DNA of 64,000 nt from Fulvia fulva (taxonomy: Eukaryota > Ascomycota > Dothideomycetes > Mycosphaerellales > Mycosphaerellaceae). The stretch is from contig NC_063014.1 of assembly GCF_020509005.1 (NCBI RefSeq), positions 620,001 through 684,000 of the forward strand. The letters are read 5' to 3'. This document shows positions 32,489 through 43,303 of the stretch, piece after piece; position 1 is the stretch's first letter; every line of letters begins with the position of its first letter. The notes beneath the pieces were generated by a model. It saw only the letters and a program-made list of their open reading frames with translations, searched no databases and was not told where the DNA came from. Position numbers and translations under genes: made by a program.

Positions 32489-32758
32489 TATTAACGAGCT
32501 AAGGGCCCCTTTAGACCCTAAAATTTACGCGTCGAATCTCGTTAACCTTTAACGGTTGATTACGTAGTAGGGGTGTATAGGGGTACTACTAAGATATATA
32601 TAGCTAGGAGGCGACCTTAGTAGGAAGCAGGATTTTTACTAAGAATCTCTCTATAAGGCGAAAACACGGGAATCAAAAAATTTTAGAATTATTATCTTTA
32701 AGGACTACTATATATATATTTCACGGCCCGTAGACCGGCAAATATATATACCTACGCG

Positions 32759-33837
32759 GTCGACGACGAGAATCACCTGTACGTGGTGTCGGCTACGAAC
32801 CTCTCGTCTAGCTACGAGAGAGCCAAGTATTCTCACGCTAGAGCGTCGTGGGCGCGACGGGCGCGCAACGTAGGCGAAGCCGCGGCGAACAGAGGACTAC
32901 TAGCAAAACGGGTATGAAAACCATCCGACGAGCGTGTACTCGTGTCGGGAGCGAGTCCCTCTTCTTTCTACGTGTAAGAAGGGCGCGGAACCGTGGCCTA
33001 TACGCTCGATAGGACACCTCTAGTATAAGTGCAGAATTTTCACCTCCGGAGACCGCAAACCGAGCGGGCTGAGCGACGAACATTAGACGAGCGGACTATA
33101 GAACAACAACTGAGCGGACTATACAACGGCGTCGAGCGGACTACGAAACAATCTGGTGTTTGCCAGCGGGCAATGCGGTAGGTAGGTGGACACGCGACGA
33201 AGCCTGTAAGGGCATATTAAACACCCGGTATAGGAACGAGGGTTTTGCCTAAGGCACTGCCTGTCCCGCTACACAACGCACCTAGTCTGACATGGTAGAT
33301 TGCGACGAGGAAAAGACGATAGCCTGAGCAAGGAAAAGACGGCTGTTAGGACGGGGAAAAGACGTACAATGCAAGTGGATTAGTTCTGTGATCGGGGAGG
33401 ATCGAGGGCAGGGTGATAAGGAACTTCATATTGGTTAGTAGGTAGAAACGTAAGGAGTACGCTGCCCGGCGTGGTGTGTGCCCCGAGCAAACCTACGAGG
33501 CATAGACGGCCGCTTTCTAGAGATAGGCTGCGGTAACGCGAAGGGCGTCAAAACCTAGGGCGTGGTGTACACTGGCAGCGACGGCTGACACTGTCTGTAT
33601 AGCCCGAGAGGACGGATGCGCATGTCGGTCAATAGAGAGCACTAAAGGGCTTAGGCCTATGGAGGTGGATATTGGCTTAAGGAGCAAACAGGGAGGGAGG
33701 GCGTAGAGGGAAGCTTTTGCTCCGGGCTAACCTCTCGAAACGAGGCTACACGGTGGTGCTAGATGAGTGGGAAAGCGCGGTTAAGACTTGTCACCTTATC
33801 TCGTAGCTAGCTTACTAAATACGATTCCTTCCTTGCC
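32759..33837 (+). other. 5' module 1 (1,079 bp), copy in LINE B; possible ncRNA origin
   Basis: It aligns over its full length with 54335/54336-55413, with the same 3' end base although the LINE sequences that follow are different. No long frame or known RNA family was recognised. It has short inverted repeats able to form hairpins (CACC..GGTG near 32775, CTCTCG..CGAGAG near 32800-32820, CCTCTCGAAACGAGG near 33732) and two triplets of short repeats: GAGCGGACTA at 33089, 33112 and 33134, and GGAAAAGACG at 33309, 33332 and 33355. CpG is high and RIP light. A discrete RNA copied by template switching is the best explanation; a LINE-specific leader is less likely because two subfamilies carry it. 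Confidence 0.7.
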
Positions 33838-36611
33838 CGAAGGACCTGGGCACCTGGAAGAGAGGGGGACTCCAAGGCACGATCGACCTCTCCTGGATCT
33901 TAGATAGCCACTACCACACGGTAACCTACTGTGGGATCGAACATGAACTCGAGGCGTCGTTAGACCACATGCCAGTCAGGACCTCTATTGCGACACAGAT
34001 ACAACGCACACTAGCGAGAACCCCTAAGCCAAACTAGGGAAAGGCCCACTAGGCCAACATCTAGGCGTACCTCGATGACTCCAAGAGGCTAGTCCAGATC
34101 GCGCAGCAGCAATACAACAGTAAAGACGAGATAGACGAAGCAGTCTAGGGGTTGATAGACGAAATAAGAAAAGCGACCTCACTTCACGTTCCGCTTGCCC
34201 AACTAACGACATAGTCCAAACCATACTGGACGCCGGAGTGCACTGCGGTAGTAAGAGAAGCAAGGAGAGCCCGCCGGGTGTGGACGAGCAGCCATAGCGA
34301 GGAGGCCTAGAACGTATATAGGGAGGCATGCCAACAGAAGAAAGCCATAATACGGAGGGAGAAAGCAGTCGGCTGGAGGGCCACAGTGGAAGAAATCGCC
34401 GGCAAGCTAGAGAGGATGTGGAAGCTAGCGAAATGGGCCCGACAGGACCCTACACAGGGCCCCTCCTTCTCTATCCTAGCGCTACAATCGCCTAGTGGCC
34501 CGGTTAGCGACCCCGAGGCCAAGGCGCGTCTACTGGCTAGCAAGTTCTTCCCACCCCTAGTCGAGGCTGATCTAAGCGACATAAACAGCTCTACTCCCCT
34601 AGCCCCTAGCATCGCGGTCTAACAGGAGGTGTCCGAGGGAGAAGTTACCGCTGTGCTGAGGAAGTTGCCGGCGAAGAAAGCCCCGGGGCCGGATAGGATC
34701 CCAAACGAGCTACTAAAGAAGTGTAGAGATCAACTAGCCCTAGCAGTTATAGCGATCTTCAACGCCTGCCTACAGACCGGATACCACCCGATAGCTTTTA
34801 AACAATCGACGATAGTGGTCCTACGCAAGCCGTAGAAGGAAGACTATACGTAGGTGAAGTCGTACCGCCCAATTGCGCTCCTTAACACTCTTGGGAAGGC
34901 GCTTAAGAAGCTGGTTGCAACGAGACTCTCCGAGGCGGCAGAGGAACACTCCCTACTCCCGGACACCTAGATAGGTGCGCGCCTATAGCGATCGACGCTA
35001 TCCGCGATGGAACTTATCACCTCTTAGGTAAAGGCTATCTGGTATAAGAATAGGGACAAGGTGGCTTCCTTACTTAGCCTAGACATATCGGGAGCCTTCG
35101 ACTACGTGTCACACCCGCGGCTTCTCTACATCCTAAGGTCGAAAGGACTCCCTGAGTGGCTTGTCAACTTCGTACGGTCCTACCTCCAAAACCGCAGTAC
35201 GTCGATCCTGGTCGGCCAGTACAGAAGCCCATTTCAAGTAGTCCACACTGGAATCCCGCAAGGCTTAACGCTAGCACCTATTCTGTTCCTCTTCTTTATA
35301 GCGACGCTGCTCCCAGCCCTAGAATCCCAGAACACCGCTACGAGCGGCTTCGTAGACGACACAAACATCCTAGCGTGGTCTTCCTCGACTAAGGAGAACT
35401 GTAGGCTACTAGAAGAGAAGCACAAGATCTGCGAGGACTGGGCTAGGAGGCACGGGGCTCGGTTTGCCCCAGAAAAGTACAATCTGATACACTTTACGCG
35501 CCGGCCACGGTTCCACAATATGCAAGCTTCTATCCAGATACAGGGGCACACGACTAACCCGGCAAATCAGCTCAGGATCCTCGGACTATAGGTGGACCCG
35601 GCGCTACGGTGGAGGAAGCACGTATAGGCAATATTACGGAAAGCTGAACAGAATATAGCATTATACTAGAGGCTCACTGCGTCCACATAGGGGGCGGACT
35701 TCCGGCAGTCACGACTTCTATATACGGCTATTATACGGCCAGTCCTTACCTATGGCAGCCAAGTGTGGTCCTTAGGCGAGAGGGCCTGCCCATCGAAGGG
35801 ACTCGTCGCGCCGCTAGCGAAGATCCAAAACCAATGCCTAAGGAAGGTCACCGGGGCATATAAGTCGACACTAACGAGGATGCTTGAGCACGAGACCGCT
35901 ATACCGCCGATCGACCTATACATCCAGGGACTACGGACCTCCTACTTAGGCAAGTCGGCACAGTACCTAGTACAGAAGGTCATCGCCAGTGCAGTCGCAA
36001 GGGCCCGCGAATCAGTACTAGCGCACAAGGGCATTCGACCCGGAAACGAGCCGAACTACCGGGCAAGGGACGAACAGCTAGCAACACAATAGGAAGGTGA
36101 GAAATCGTTTGTAGAGCAACTATAGAAAGAGAGGTGGAACAACCAGGTTGTAGGGCATAGTGGACGCCCTTAGCCAGCGGGACAACCTAAGGAATGGTCA
36201 GCTACAAAATCCGCGGTCAAGCACCCCCCGAAGCTCATCTACTACCGCCTTACGAGGGCACAGAGTAGCATAGCAACCCAACTACGAAGCGAACACATCG
36301 GCCTCTAGGGGTACCTATCATAGAGGAAGGTTCCAGGATACACGAATACTAGCTGCCCCTGCGGCTATCGCTCCCAGAACGTACGGCACGTACTCCTCGT
36401 CTGTCCGAGGTAGTCGCTAGGAAGGGGGGAGTGGATGGCAAAGGCGAGGAACCGGACGATTGGGGTACTTCTTAACAACGCTGAAGACCTACGGCGTATT
36501 ACGAACTGGATACTAGAGAAGGGCTGGCTAGAACAGTACCGCCTAGTAGGAGCAGTACAGGAAGAGAGGACACGACGCAGCGCGACGAGACCGGCTGGGA
36601 GCGGGGGCTAA
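33838..36611 (+). pseudogene. LINE B ORF2: endonuclease end, reverse transcriptase, C-terminal zinc motif
   Basis: The frame opens with the last part of the apurinic-type endonuclease (GTIDLSWILDSHYHTVTY, then SLDHMPVRTSI near 33960). The RT domain shows KKAPGPDRIPNELLKK near 34675, VKSYRPIALLNTLGKAL near 34860, SLDISGAFDYVSHPRL near 35075, GIPQGLTLAPILF near 35255 and the catalytic FVDDTNILAW near 35349. A thumb segment (TGAYKSTLTRML near 35855) and a C-x-C-G-x7-H-x4-C zinc motif (about 36352-36405) follow, then TAA at 36609. No RNase H domain is seen. About 15 TAG codons at likely Gln or Trp positions disable it; 35061-35591 is the longest uninterrupted part (176 codons). Confidence 0.85.
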
Positions 36612-36858
36612 CGGGGTAGTGACATGGACTACGCACGTTCAGAGGGAAAGCTAATCTAGACAAGGAGTAGTCGGGGGCGGGAAGGGTTTTCACCTATTCG
36701 GGTTTCCCTTTGTACATAACAATAGATATATACCTACATAGGCCGGATAGGGTCCTAGAACAGGGGAATGACAAATCTATCTATCTATATACCTACGCGC
36801 AAACTATCCTAAGGACACTAGGCGCGCCCTTACTTACTAGGGTGGTTAGTCGTCTATA

Positions 36859-37060
36859 TTCTAGTAGTTAATAAGGGGGGGGTTCAAGTATAAACCTAGT
36901 GGCATTATTAGTACATTTTAGTGAAATCAAGGTCAAGGTCGACTCGAAGTCGAAATCTCAAGGTATTAAGGCACCTAAGGTCAAGGTTCTTAGTATTAAG
37001 TAAAGTAGTATAACGTTACGAGCAAGGTTACGGTTACGAATAATATTATAAGTTTCAGTT
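36859..37060 (+). other. Gypsy C leader between 5' LTR and gag
   Basis: A non-coding stretch just after the left LTR with a G-rich run (aaggggggg near 36880) and AAGGTC-type repeats. The tRNA primer-binding site should lie at its left end, but RIP prevents a confident match. Confidence 0.4.
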
Positions 37061-39800
37061 ATGTCTTTATCGAGGTTCGAGTCGTTTGCTAGTATTAGAG
37101 CTGGCCGAGAGTTACTAGAAAGTCTAACAAAGGCCTATAGGCCTTATAGGGAGGCCACAATCCTAGAAGGGATAGAAGACTCGGATGGCGACGAAGACAA
37201 CACCCCGGAGGCTTTAGGCTCTAATAAGGGCAAGGAAAGAGCACGACGAAATGACTAAGAAGAGGATGACTTAAATAAGGGCACTATAACGTTAGGAATG
37301 CCCTATAATCCGGATGCAATAGCAGCCTTATTTAGCCGTCTTACTGTTACTATAGAAAATGTAGGACCTCGCTTCCCTACTCTAGGGAGTCCGGAAAACC
37401 CCCTCTTAAATAGTAGGAACGCTACTAAATTCTAGGTGAGGTTCAATGATCTTATAGACTAGTATCCACTAAGGCTATTAATTAAGAAAGACAACTTCTA
37501 GGGTCGTTTTGAGCGTAACTACGAGACTACTATCCGACGTTTAGTAATAAGGTTAGAGGGATAGTAAGTAAGGCGGAGTACCTTTAGGAGGTCCTTCTTA
37601 GCTAAATTTTCGAGATTCGATGCCTATTCGATATTAGGAAGTCGAGAATATCTAGAAGAGATAGTCCGGGCCGAGTAAGGGAAAAGCCCCGAGGAATAGG
37701 ATATAAAGGAGTTTATCCGTCGCTTCGTAGCCTCTAGTGACCTAATTGATCTCAAAGACCTCGATAACAGCTCCCGTAGCCGTCTTCTACTTTAGAGGCT
37801 CCTAGAGTCAGTTACTAGGGCAGTTTATAAGAAATGTAGGCTCTATCCGAAGTAGCCTAAGAAGTTTCGGCGCTTTTAAAAGATACTAGACGAGGCGACA
37901 AGTATCGCTAATAGTAAAGAAGGATAGAAGGCCGTGTATACGGACTTTCTACTTACTTTACCGTAGCTTTATCGGTCAGTTATAAAGCAGATGCCGCGCT
38001 TAATCCCTAAGATTAATATACTTAACAAACTAGCTATTTCCGCTACTATCGACAATAAACTTATTTAGAAAATAGTAGAAATGAGTATTCGGGCTTACTA
38101 ACGAGGTCGCGCGGCGGAGGTTAGATCCTTTAACCCTAGTGAAAATCAAAGGTCTATATAACTAGAAAACCCCAATTGCATGCCTAAACTATAGGTTTAC
38201 TTAATATAGCGCCCGTAGTTATAGATCCGCGAGTAGTCTAAAGCGCTTAATAGGTACTATTATAACTATAGTAGTACGGAACATTAGGCTAATAGGTGCC
38301 CCGCGATACTAATCCTTGTCTTATAAGGGTATGTCTTTTTAGCGACGAATAACTAGTAGTATCTAGAAAAGAAGACCGATCTAAATCCCCCTAAGTTCAA
38401 CTTCCGACGGGACTATAGTAAACCTAAGCTCCTTTATATACTTCCGTAGCTTAAGGAACACTATAGCCCGATTCTATTTAATAAGGACATGAAAATCCCT
38501 ACGCTTCGGAAACAATAGATAGGTCGAGATTATACTAGTATCTTAAGCGTAAAGCTTCCTAACTACTCTAAACCTCTACCTAATAACCGACACCTTATAG
38601 AATACGGCCCTTAAGATGTTAGATCTAGGTAGTAACTAACGGCCGCTAGTAGTTACTAGATCTAGTTTAAGGAAGAAGAAGAACCGGCTCTATAAGGATA
38701 TAGGATCATAAACTACGACGAGTTTAAGGTTAAGGCCTACCTAATCTAGAGTAACAAATCTCGAGGCAAAGCTCTAGTAGGAATCATAAAAAACCTGAAT
38801 CCTCGAACTAGGTCTAGTATATAGGCATTAAGGGTACGAGCCGAGGCCGCTAAAGCTATACGATAAGAACTCGAAGAGGAGATCCGGTAGGAAGAACTCA
38901 GTTAGTAGGAGGCGGAGAAGATTAGAGACGCCGGTTCTAGGGCTAGTAGAAGCTAGTTAACGGTAGCGTTAGGGGAGACTCTTAGAAGGACATCTAACCC
39001 TCGAGCGGAATTAAGGCCTATGCCCTCGGAATAGCCGGTAGGGCCTATTAACGCCCTATTCGTATAGCGTAAACGGTTATAGAATATAAAGACGATAAGG
39101 ATTAATAACTACGTCCAACAGTACGGTATAGGAGATAGGCCCGTTACTAAGGAGGAGGGAGTGACCTATTAGATTGATCAAATCCTTTAGACTACGTTTC
39201 TAAACGTTAATGCCCGGGACTAGTTTCGGTATAGTCGCTAGTTCAAAGCTGCCTTGTTTAGGAGAGTAGTAAATACCCCTAATCTATAGTATAAGCTTAC
39301 TACCGTCTATAAGTTAGCTAGCTAAGAAGGGACTAAAGTCCGTACGAGTTATGTCGCTACCTATAAAGACGAGGAAGAAAGCGCTAATAAAGAAGTCTTT
39401 CGGGATGATTATTAAGCTCGCTTTATAGGTATGTTCTTAACGATGTTATATAGTAAGGATGCTACCCCTACCGCCGAGCTATACAAGAATATTAAAAAGA
39501 TCGGTCTCTCTAGTATACTAGACGATTTTGTAATAGTACCTAGCCCTTAGGTAGTTACCGAGCTTAGGACTAGTAAAGATTAGACTCGAGCCCTACTTAA
39601 CGAGGGATCTAAAGTCAACATTATTAGCCCGAGGATAGTACATAAGTTTAGCTTGCCTATCGTACCTAGCGCCTACTTGTCCTTTCGAGGAGCGGGTAGA
39701 AGAGCGAAGTTTAAGGAGGTAATTTCAAAGCTTTATACTTAGGTGTTTAGTATATATTAATAGAATACATCATTATATATAACTGACTAGTGAATCCGGA
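37061..39800 (+). pseudogene. Gypsy C gag relic
   Basis: The ATG at 37061 begins MSLSRFESFASIRAGRELLE, followed by 65 uninterrupted codons with an acidic stretch (GIEDSDGDEDNTPEALG). The capsid-like part includes RFNDLID near 37440 and REYLEEIVRAE near 37645. A zinc knuckle decayed to YYYNYSSTEH*ANRC lies near 38260-38300 (Cys to Tyr by RIP). Later segments are Arg/Glu-rich (EAEKIRDAGSRASRSQLTVA near 38910). The frame runs on to about 39750 and is then cut by LINE C near 39833. TAG codons are frequent. Confidence 0.75.
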
Positions 39801-39837
39801 CTATCGATCTCTACGCTAAAACACGACATATTCGAAA

Positions 39838-40360
39838 GCTCTTATCAAGGCCATTCTAACGATATATAAAGCAGGCCACTGCCCCTAGGACTAAGGGAGT
39901 TCTACCTTATTTAATCTAGACAGCTTGAAGCTCTCTTCACCCCGTTTCTTCAGCTCTAAACGCCGCGGAGGTGCCTAGCTACATTAGGCAACTCCTAGGC
40001 AATAGTAGCCTAGGCTACGGTACTAACGGCGCCTACGGCCCTATAGGCAAAGCCCCCCTAAGACAACTAGTAGCAACTTATAGAGGACGCAAAAAGTATA
40101 GAAACTAACGATTAGCTCCTATACCGGTCTCTATAGGTAATGATTACTTAGCTACGTACGGCGCTTGTACTATCGTATTACCGAGGGCAATAAGAAATAA
40201 GGACGACGTCCTAGGCGATTAGTAAGGCCACCCGGAATCAATACCCCTATAGCTAGGCATCGGTCGCGGCATCGATACTAGGCCCCCGCCTAACGTACGA
40301 TATAGTTACGATCCGTATTATAGTAAAGGAAGACTAGGCCGAAGTTACGAAGCTATCGAA
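39838..40360 (+). other. 5' module 2 (523 bp), copy in LINE C; possible ncRNA origin
   Basis: It aligns over all 523 bp with 23775-24297 and ends at the same base (..GCTATCGAA), although the LINE sequence that follows differs. It contains TATATAAAG about 20 bp from its start and a CTCTTCACCCC pyrimidine run about 85 bp in, but no long frame. This copy keeps more CpA than the other, even though its LINE part is heavily mutated. Confidence 0.65.
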
Positions 40361-43140
40361 TCCTAGGTACCTAGAAGAGAGGGGGACTCTAAGGTACGAT
40401 CGACCTCTCCTAGATCTTAGATAGCTACTACTATATAGTAACCTACTATAGGATCGAATATATACTCGAGGCGTCATTAGACTATATACTAGTTAGGACC
40501 TCTATTACGATATAGATATAACGTATACTAGCGAGAACCCCTAAGCTAAACTAGGGAAAGGCCTACTAGGCCAATATCTAGGCGTACCTCGATGACTCTA
40601 AGAGGCTAGTCTAGATCGCGTAGTAGTAATACAATAGTAAAGACGAGATAGGCGAAGTAGTCTAGGGGTTGATAGACGAAATAAGAAAAGCGACCTTACT
40701 TTACGTTCCGCTTACCTAACTAACGACATAGTCTAAACTATACTAGACGCCGGAGTACACTACGGTAGTAAGAGAAGCAAGGAGAGCCCGCCGGGTATAG
40801 ACGAGCAGCTATAGCGAGGAGGCCTAGAACGTATATAGGGAGGCATACTAATAGAAGAAAGCTATAATACGAAGGGAGAAAGTAGTCGGCTAGAGGGCTA
40901 TAGTAGAAGAAATCGCCGGCAAGCTAGAGAGGATGTAGAAGCTAGCGAAATAGGCCCGATAGGACCCTACACAGGGCCCCTCCTTCTCTATCCTAGCGCT
41001 ACAATCGCCTAGTAGCCCGGTTAGCGACCCCGAGGCCAAGGCGCGTCTACTAGCTAGCAAGTTCTTCCCGCCCCTAGTCGAGGCTGATCTAAGCGACATA
41101 AACAGCTCTACTCCCCTAGCCCCTAGTATCGCGGTCTAATAGGAGGTGTCCGAGGGAGAAGTTGCCGCTATACTAAGGAAGTTACCGGCGAAGAAAGCCC
41201 CGGGGCCGGATAGGATCCCAAACGAGCTACTAAAGAAGTGTAGAGATTAACTAGCCCTAGTAGTTAAAGCGATCTTCAACGCCTACCTATAGACCGGATA
41301 CTACCCGATAGCTTTTAAACAATCGACGATAGTGGTCCTATGTAAGCCGTAGAAGGAACACTATACGTAGGTGAAGTCGTGCCGCCTAATTGCGCTCCTT
41401 AACACTCTTAGGAAGGCGCTTAAGAAGCTAGTTATAACGAGACTCTCCGAGGCGGTAGAGGAACACTCCCTACTCCCGGACACCTAGATAGGTACGCGCC
41501 TATAGCGATCGACGCTATCCGCGATAGAACTTATTACCTCTTAGGTAAAGGCTATCTGGTATAGGAATAGGGACAAGGTAGCTTTCTTACTTAGCCTAGA
41601 TATATCGGGAGCCTTCGACTACGTGTTATACCCGCGGCTACTCTATATCCTAAGGTCGAAAGGACTCCCTAAGTAGCTTGTTAACTTCGTACAGTCCTAC
41701 CTCTAAAACCGTAGTACGTCGATCCTAGTCGGCTAGTATAGAAGCCTATTTCAAGTAGTCTATACTAGAATCCCGTAAGGCTTAACGCTAGTACCTATTC
41801 TGTTCCTCTTCTTTATAGCGACGCTGCTCCTAGCCCTAGAATCCTAGAACACCGCTACGAGCGGCTTCGTAGACGATATAAACATCCTAGCGTAGTCTTC
41901 CTCGACTAAGGAGAACTGTAGGCTACTAGAAGAGAAGCACAAGATCTACGAGGACTAGGCTAGGAGGTACGGGGCTCGGTTTGCCCTAGAAAAGTACAAT
42001 CTAATACACTTTACGCGCCGGCTACGGTTCTATAATATATAAGCTTCTATCTAGATATAGGGGCATACGACTAACCCGGTAAATTAGCTTAGGATCCTCG
42101 GACTATAGGTAGACCCGGCGCTACGGTAGAGGAAGTACGTATAGGCAATATTACGGAAAGCTAAACAGAATATAGCATTATGCTAGAGGCTCACTACGTC
42201 TATATAGGGGGCGGACTTCCGGTAGTTACGACTTCTATATACGGCTATTATACGGCCAGTCCTTACCTATAGTAGCTAAGTATAGTCCTTAGGCGAGAGG
42301 GCCTACCTATCGAAGGGACTCGTCGCGCCGCTAGCGAAGATCCAAAACTAATGCCTAAGGAAGGTTACCGGGGCATATAAGTCGATACTAACGAGGATGC
42401 TTAAGTACGAGACCGCTATACCGCCGATCGACCTATACATCTAGGGACTACGGACCTCCTACTTAGGCAAGTCGGCATAGTACCTAGTATAGAAGGTCAT
42501 CGCTAGTGTAGTCGTAAGGGCCCGCGAATCAGTACTAGCGTATAGGGGCATTCGACCCGGAAACGAGCCGAACTACCGGGTAAGGGACGAATAGCTAGTA
42601 ACATAATAGGAAGGTAAGAAATCGTTTATAGAGTAACTATAGAAAGAGAGGTGGAACAACTAGGTTGTAGGGTATAGTAGACGCCCTTAGCTAGCGGGAC
42701 AACCTAAGGAATGGTTAGCTACAAAATCCGCGGTCAAGCACCCCCTAAAGCTTATCTACTACCGCCTTACGAGGGTATAGAGTAGCATAGTAACCTAACT
42801 ACAAAGCGAACACATCGGCCTCTAGGGGTACCTATTATAGAGGAAGGTTCTAGGATATAAGAAGACTAGCTGCCTCTACGGCTATCGCTCCTAGAACGTA
42901 CGGCACGTACTCCTCGTCTGTCCGAGGTGGTCGCTAGGAAGGGGGGAGTAGATAGTAAAGGCGAGGAACCGGACGATTAGGGCACTTCTTAATAACGCTA
43001 AGGACCTACGGCGTATTACGACCTAGACACTAGAGAAGGGCTAGCTAGAACAGTACCGCCTAGTAGGAGTAGTATAGGAAGAGAGGACACGACGTAGCGC
43101 GACGAGACCGGCTAGGAGCGGGGGCTAACGGGGTAGTGAT
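40361..43140 (+). pseudogene. LINE C ORF2 relic (endonuclease end and RT)
   Basis: Collinear with LINE B ORF2 from the endonuclease end through the RT motifs (KKAPGPDRIPNELLKK near 41190, SGAFDY near 41610, FVDD near 41865) to the C-terminal zinc region near 42870. Gln, Trp, His and Cys codons are widely converted to stops or Tyr, so no stretch of frame is long. Confidence 0.8.
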
Positions 43141-43303
43141 ATAGACTACGTACGTTTAGAGGGAAAGCTAAACTAGATAAGGAGTAGTCGGGGGCGGGAA
43201 GGGTTTTCACCTATTCGGGTTTCCCTTTGTATATAACAATAGATATATACCTATATAGGCCGGATAGAGTCCTAGAACAGGAGAATAACAAATCTATCTA
43301 TCT

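Larger units (their letters stand above)
32759..36785 (+). mobile_element. LINE B: 5'-chimeric Tad-type LINE
   Basis: 4,027 bp flanked by a 14-bp target duplication. The first 1,079 bp (32759-33837) are a non-LINE module shared with LINE D. LINE sequence starts abruptly at 33838, inside the endonuclease domain, and runs to an (ATCT)n tail at about 36774-36785. CpA and TpG remain frequent, so RIP damage is light, although TAG codons already interrupt ORF2. LINE C is a heavily mutated relative of the same subfamily. Confidence 0.9.
32489..36858 (+). repeat. 5' LTR of Gypsy C, split by LINE B
   Basis: The segments 32489-32758 and 36800-36858 align end to end with the intact LTR at 47732-48060. 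The gap is LINE B plus one copy of its 14-bp target duplication tatatacctacgcg (32745-32758 and 36786-36799). Confidence 0.9.
39833..43303 (+). mobile_element. LINE C: 5'-chimeric LINE, heavily RIP-mutated
   Basis: Inserted in Gypsy C. A short imperfect duplication, acatatt at 39826-39832 and gtatatt after the tail, may be the target site. It starts with the 523-bp module 2 (39838-40360), then joins LINE sequence of the LINE B subfamily at 40361 (CCTAGGTACC, corresponding to CCTGGGCACC near 33846 in LINE B), and ends with an (ATCT)n tail near 43290-43303. Almost every CpA and TpG of LINE B reads TpA here. Confidence 0.8.

Noticed and set aside
32759..33837. Module 1 as fungal telomerase RNA (length in the right range).
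   Set aside because: No template-like run matching TTAGGG-type telomere repeats was found on reading it; only a covariance search could reopen the idea.
32838..34612. Minus-strand frames of 80-100 codons in LINE B.
   Set aside because: They are antisense to module 1 or to recognised LINE ORF2 motifs.
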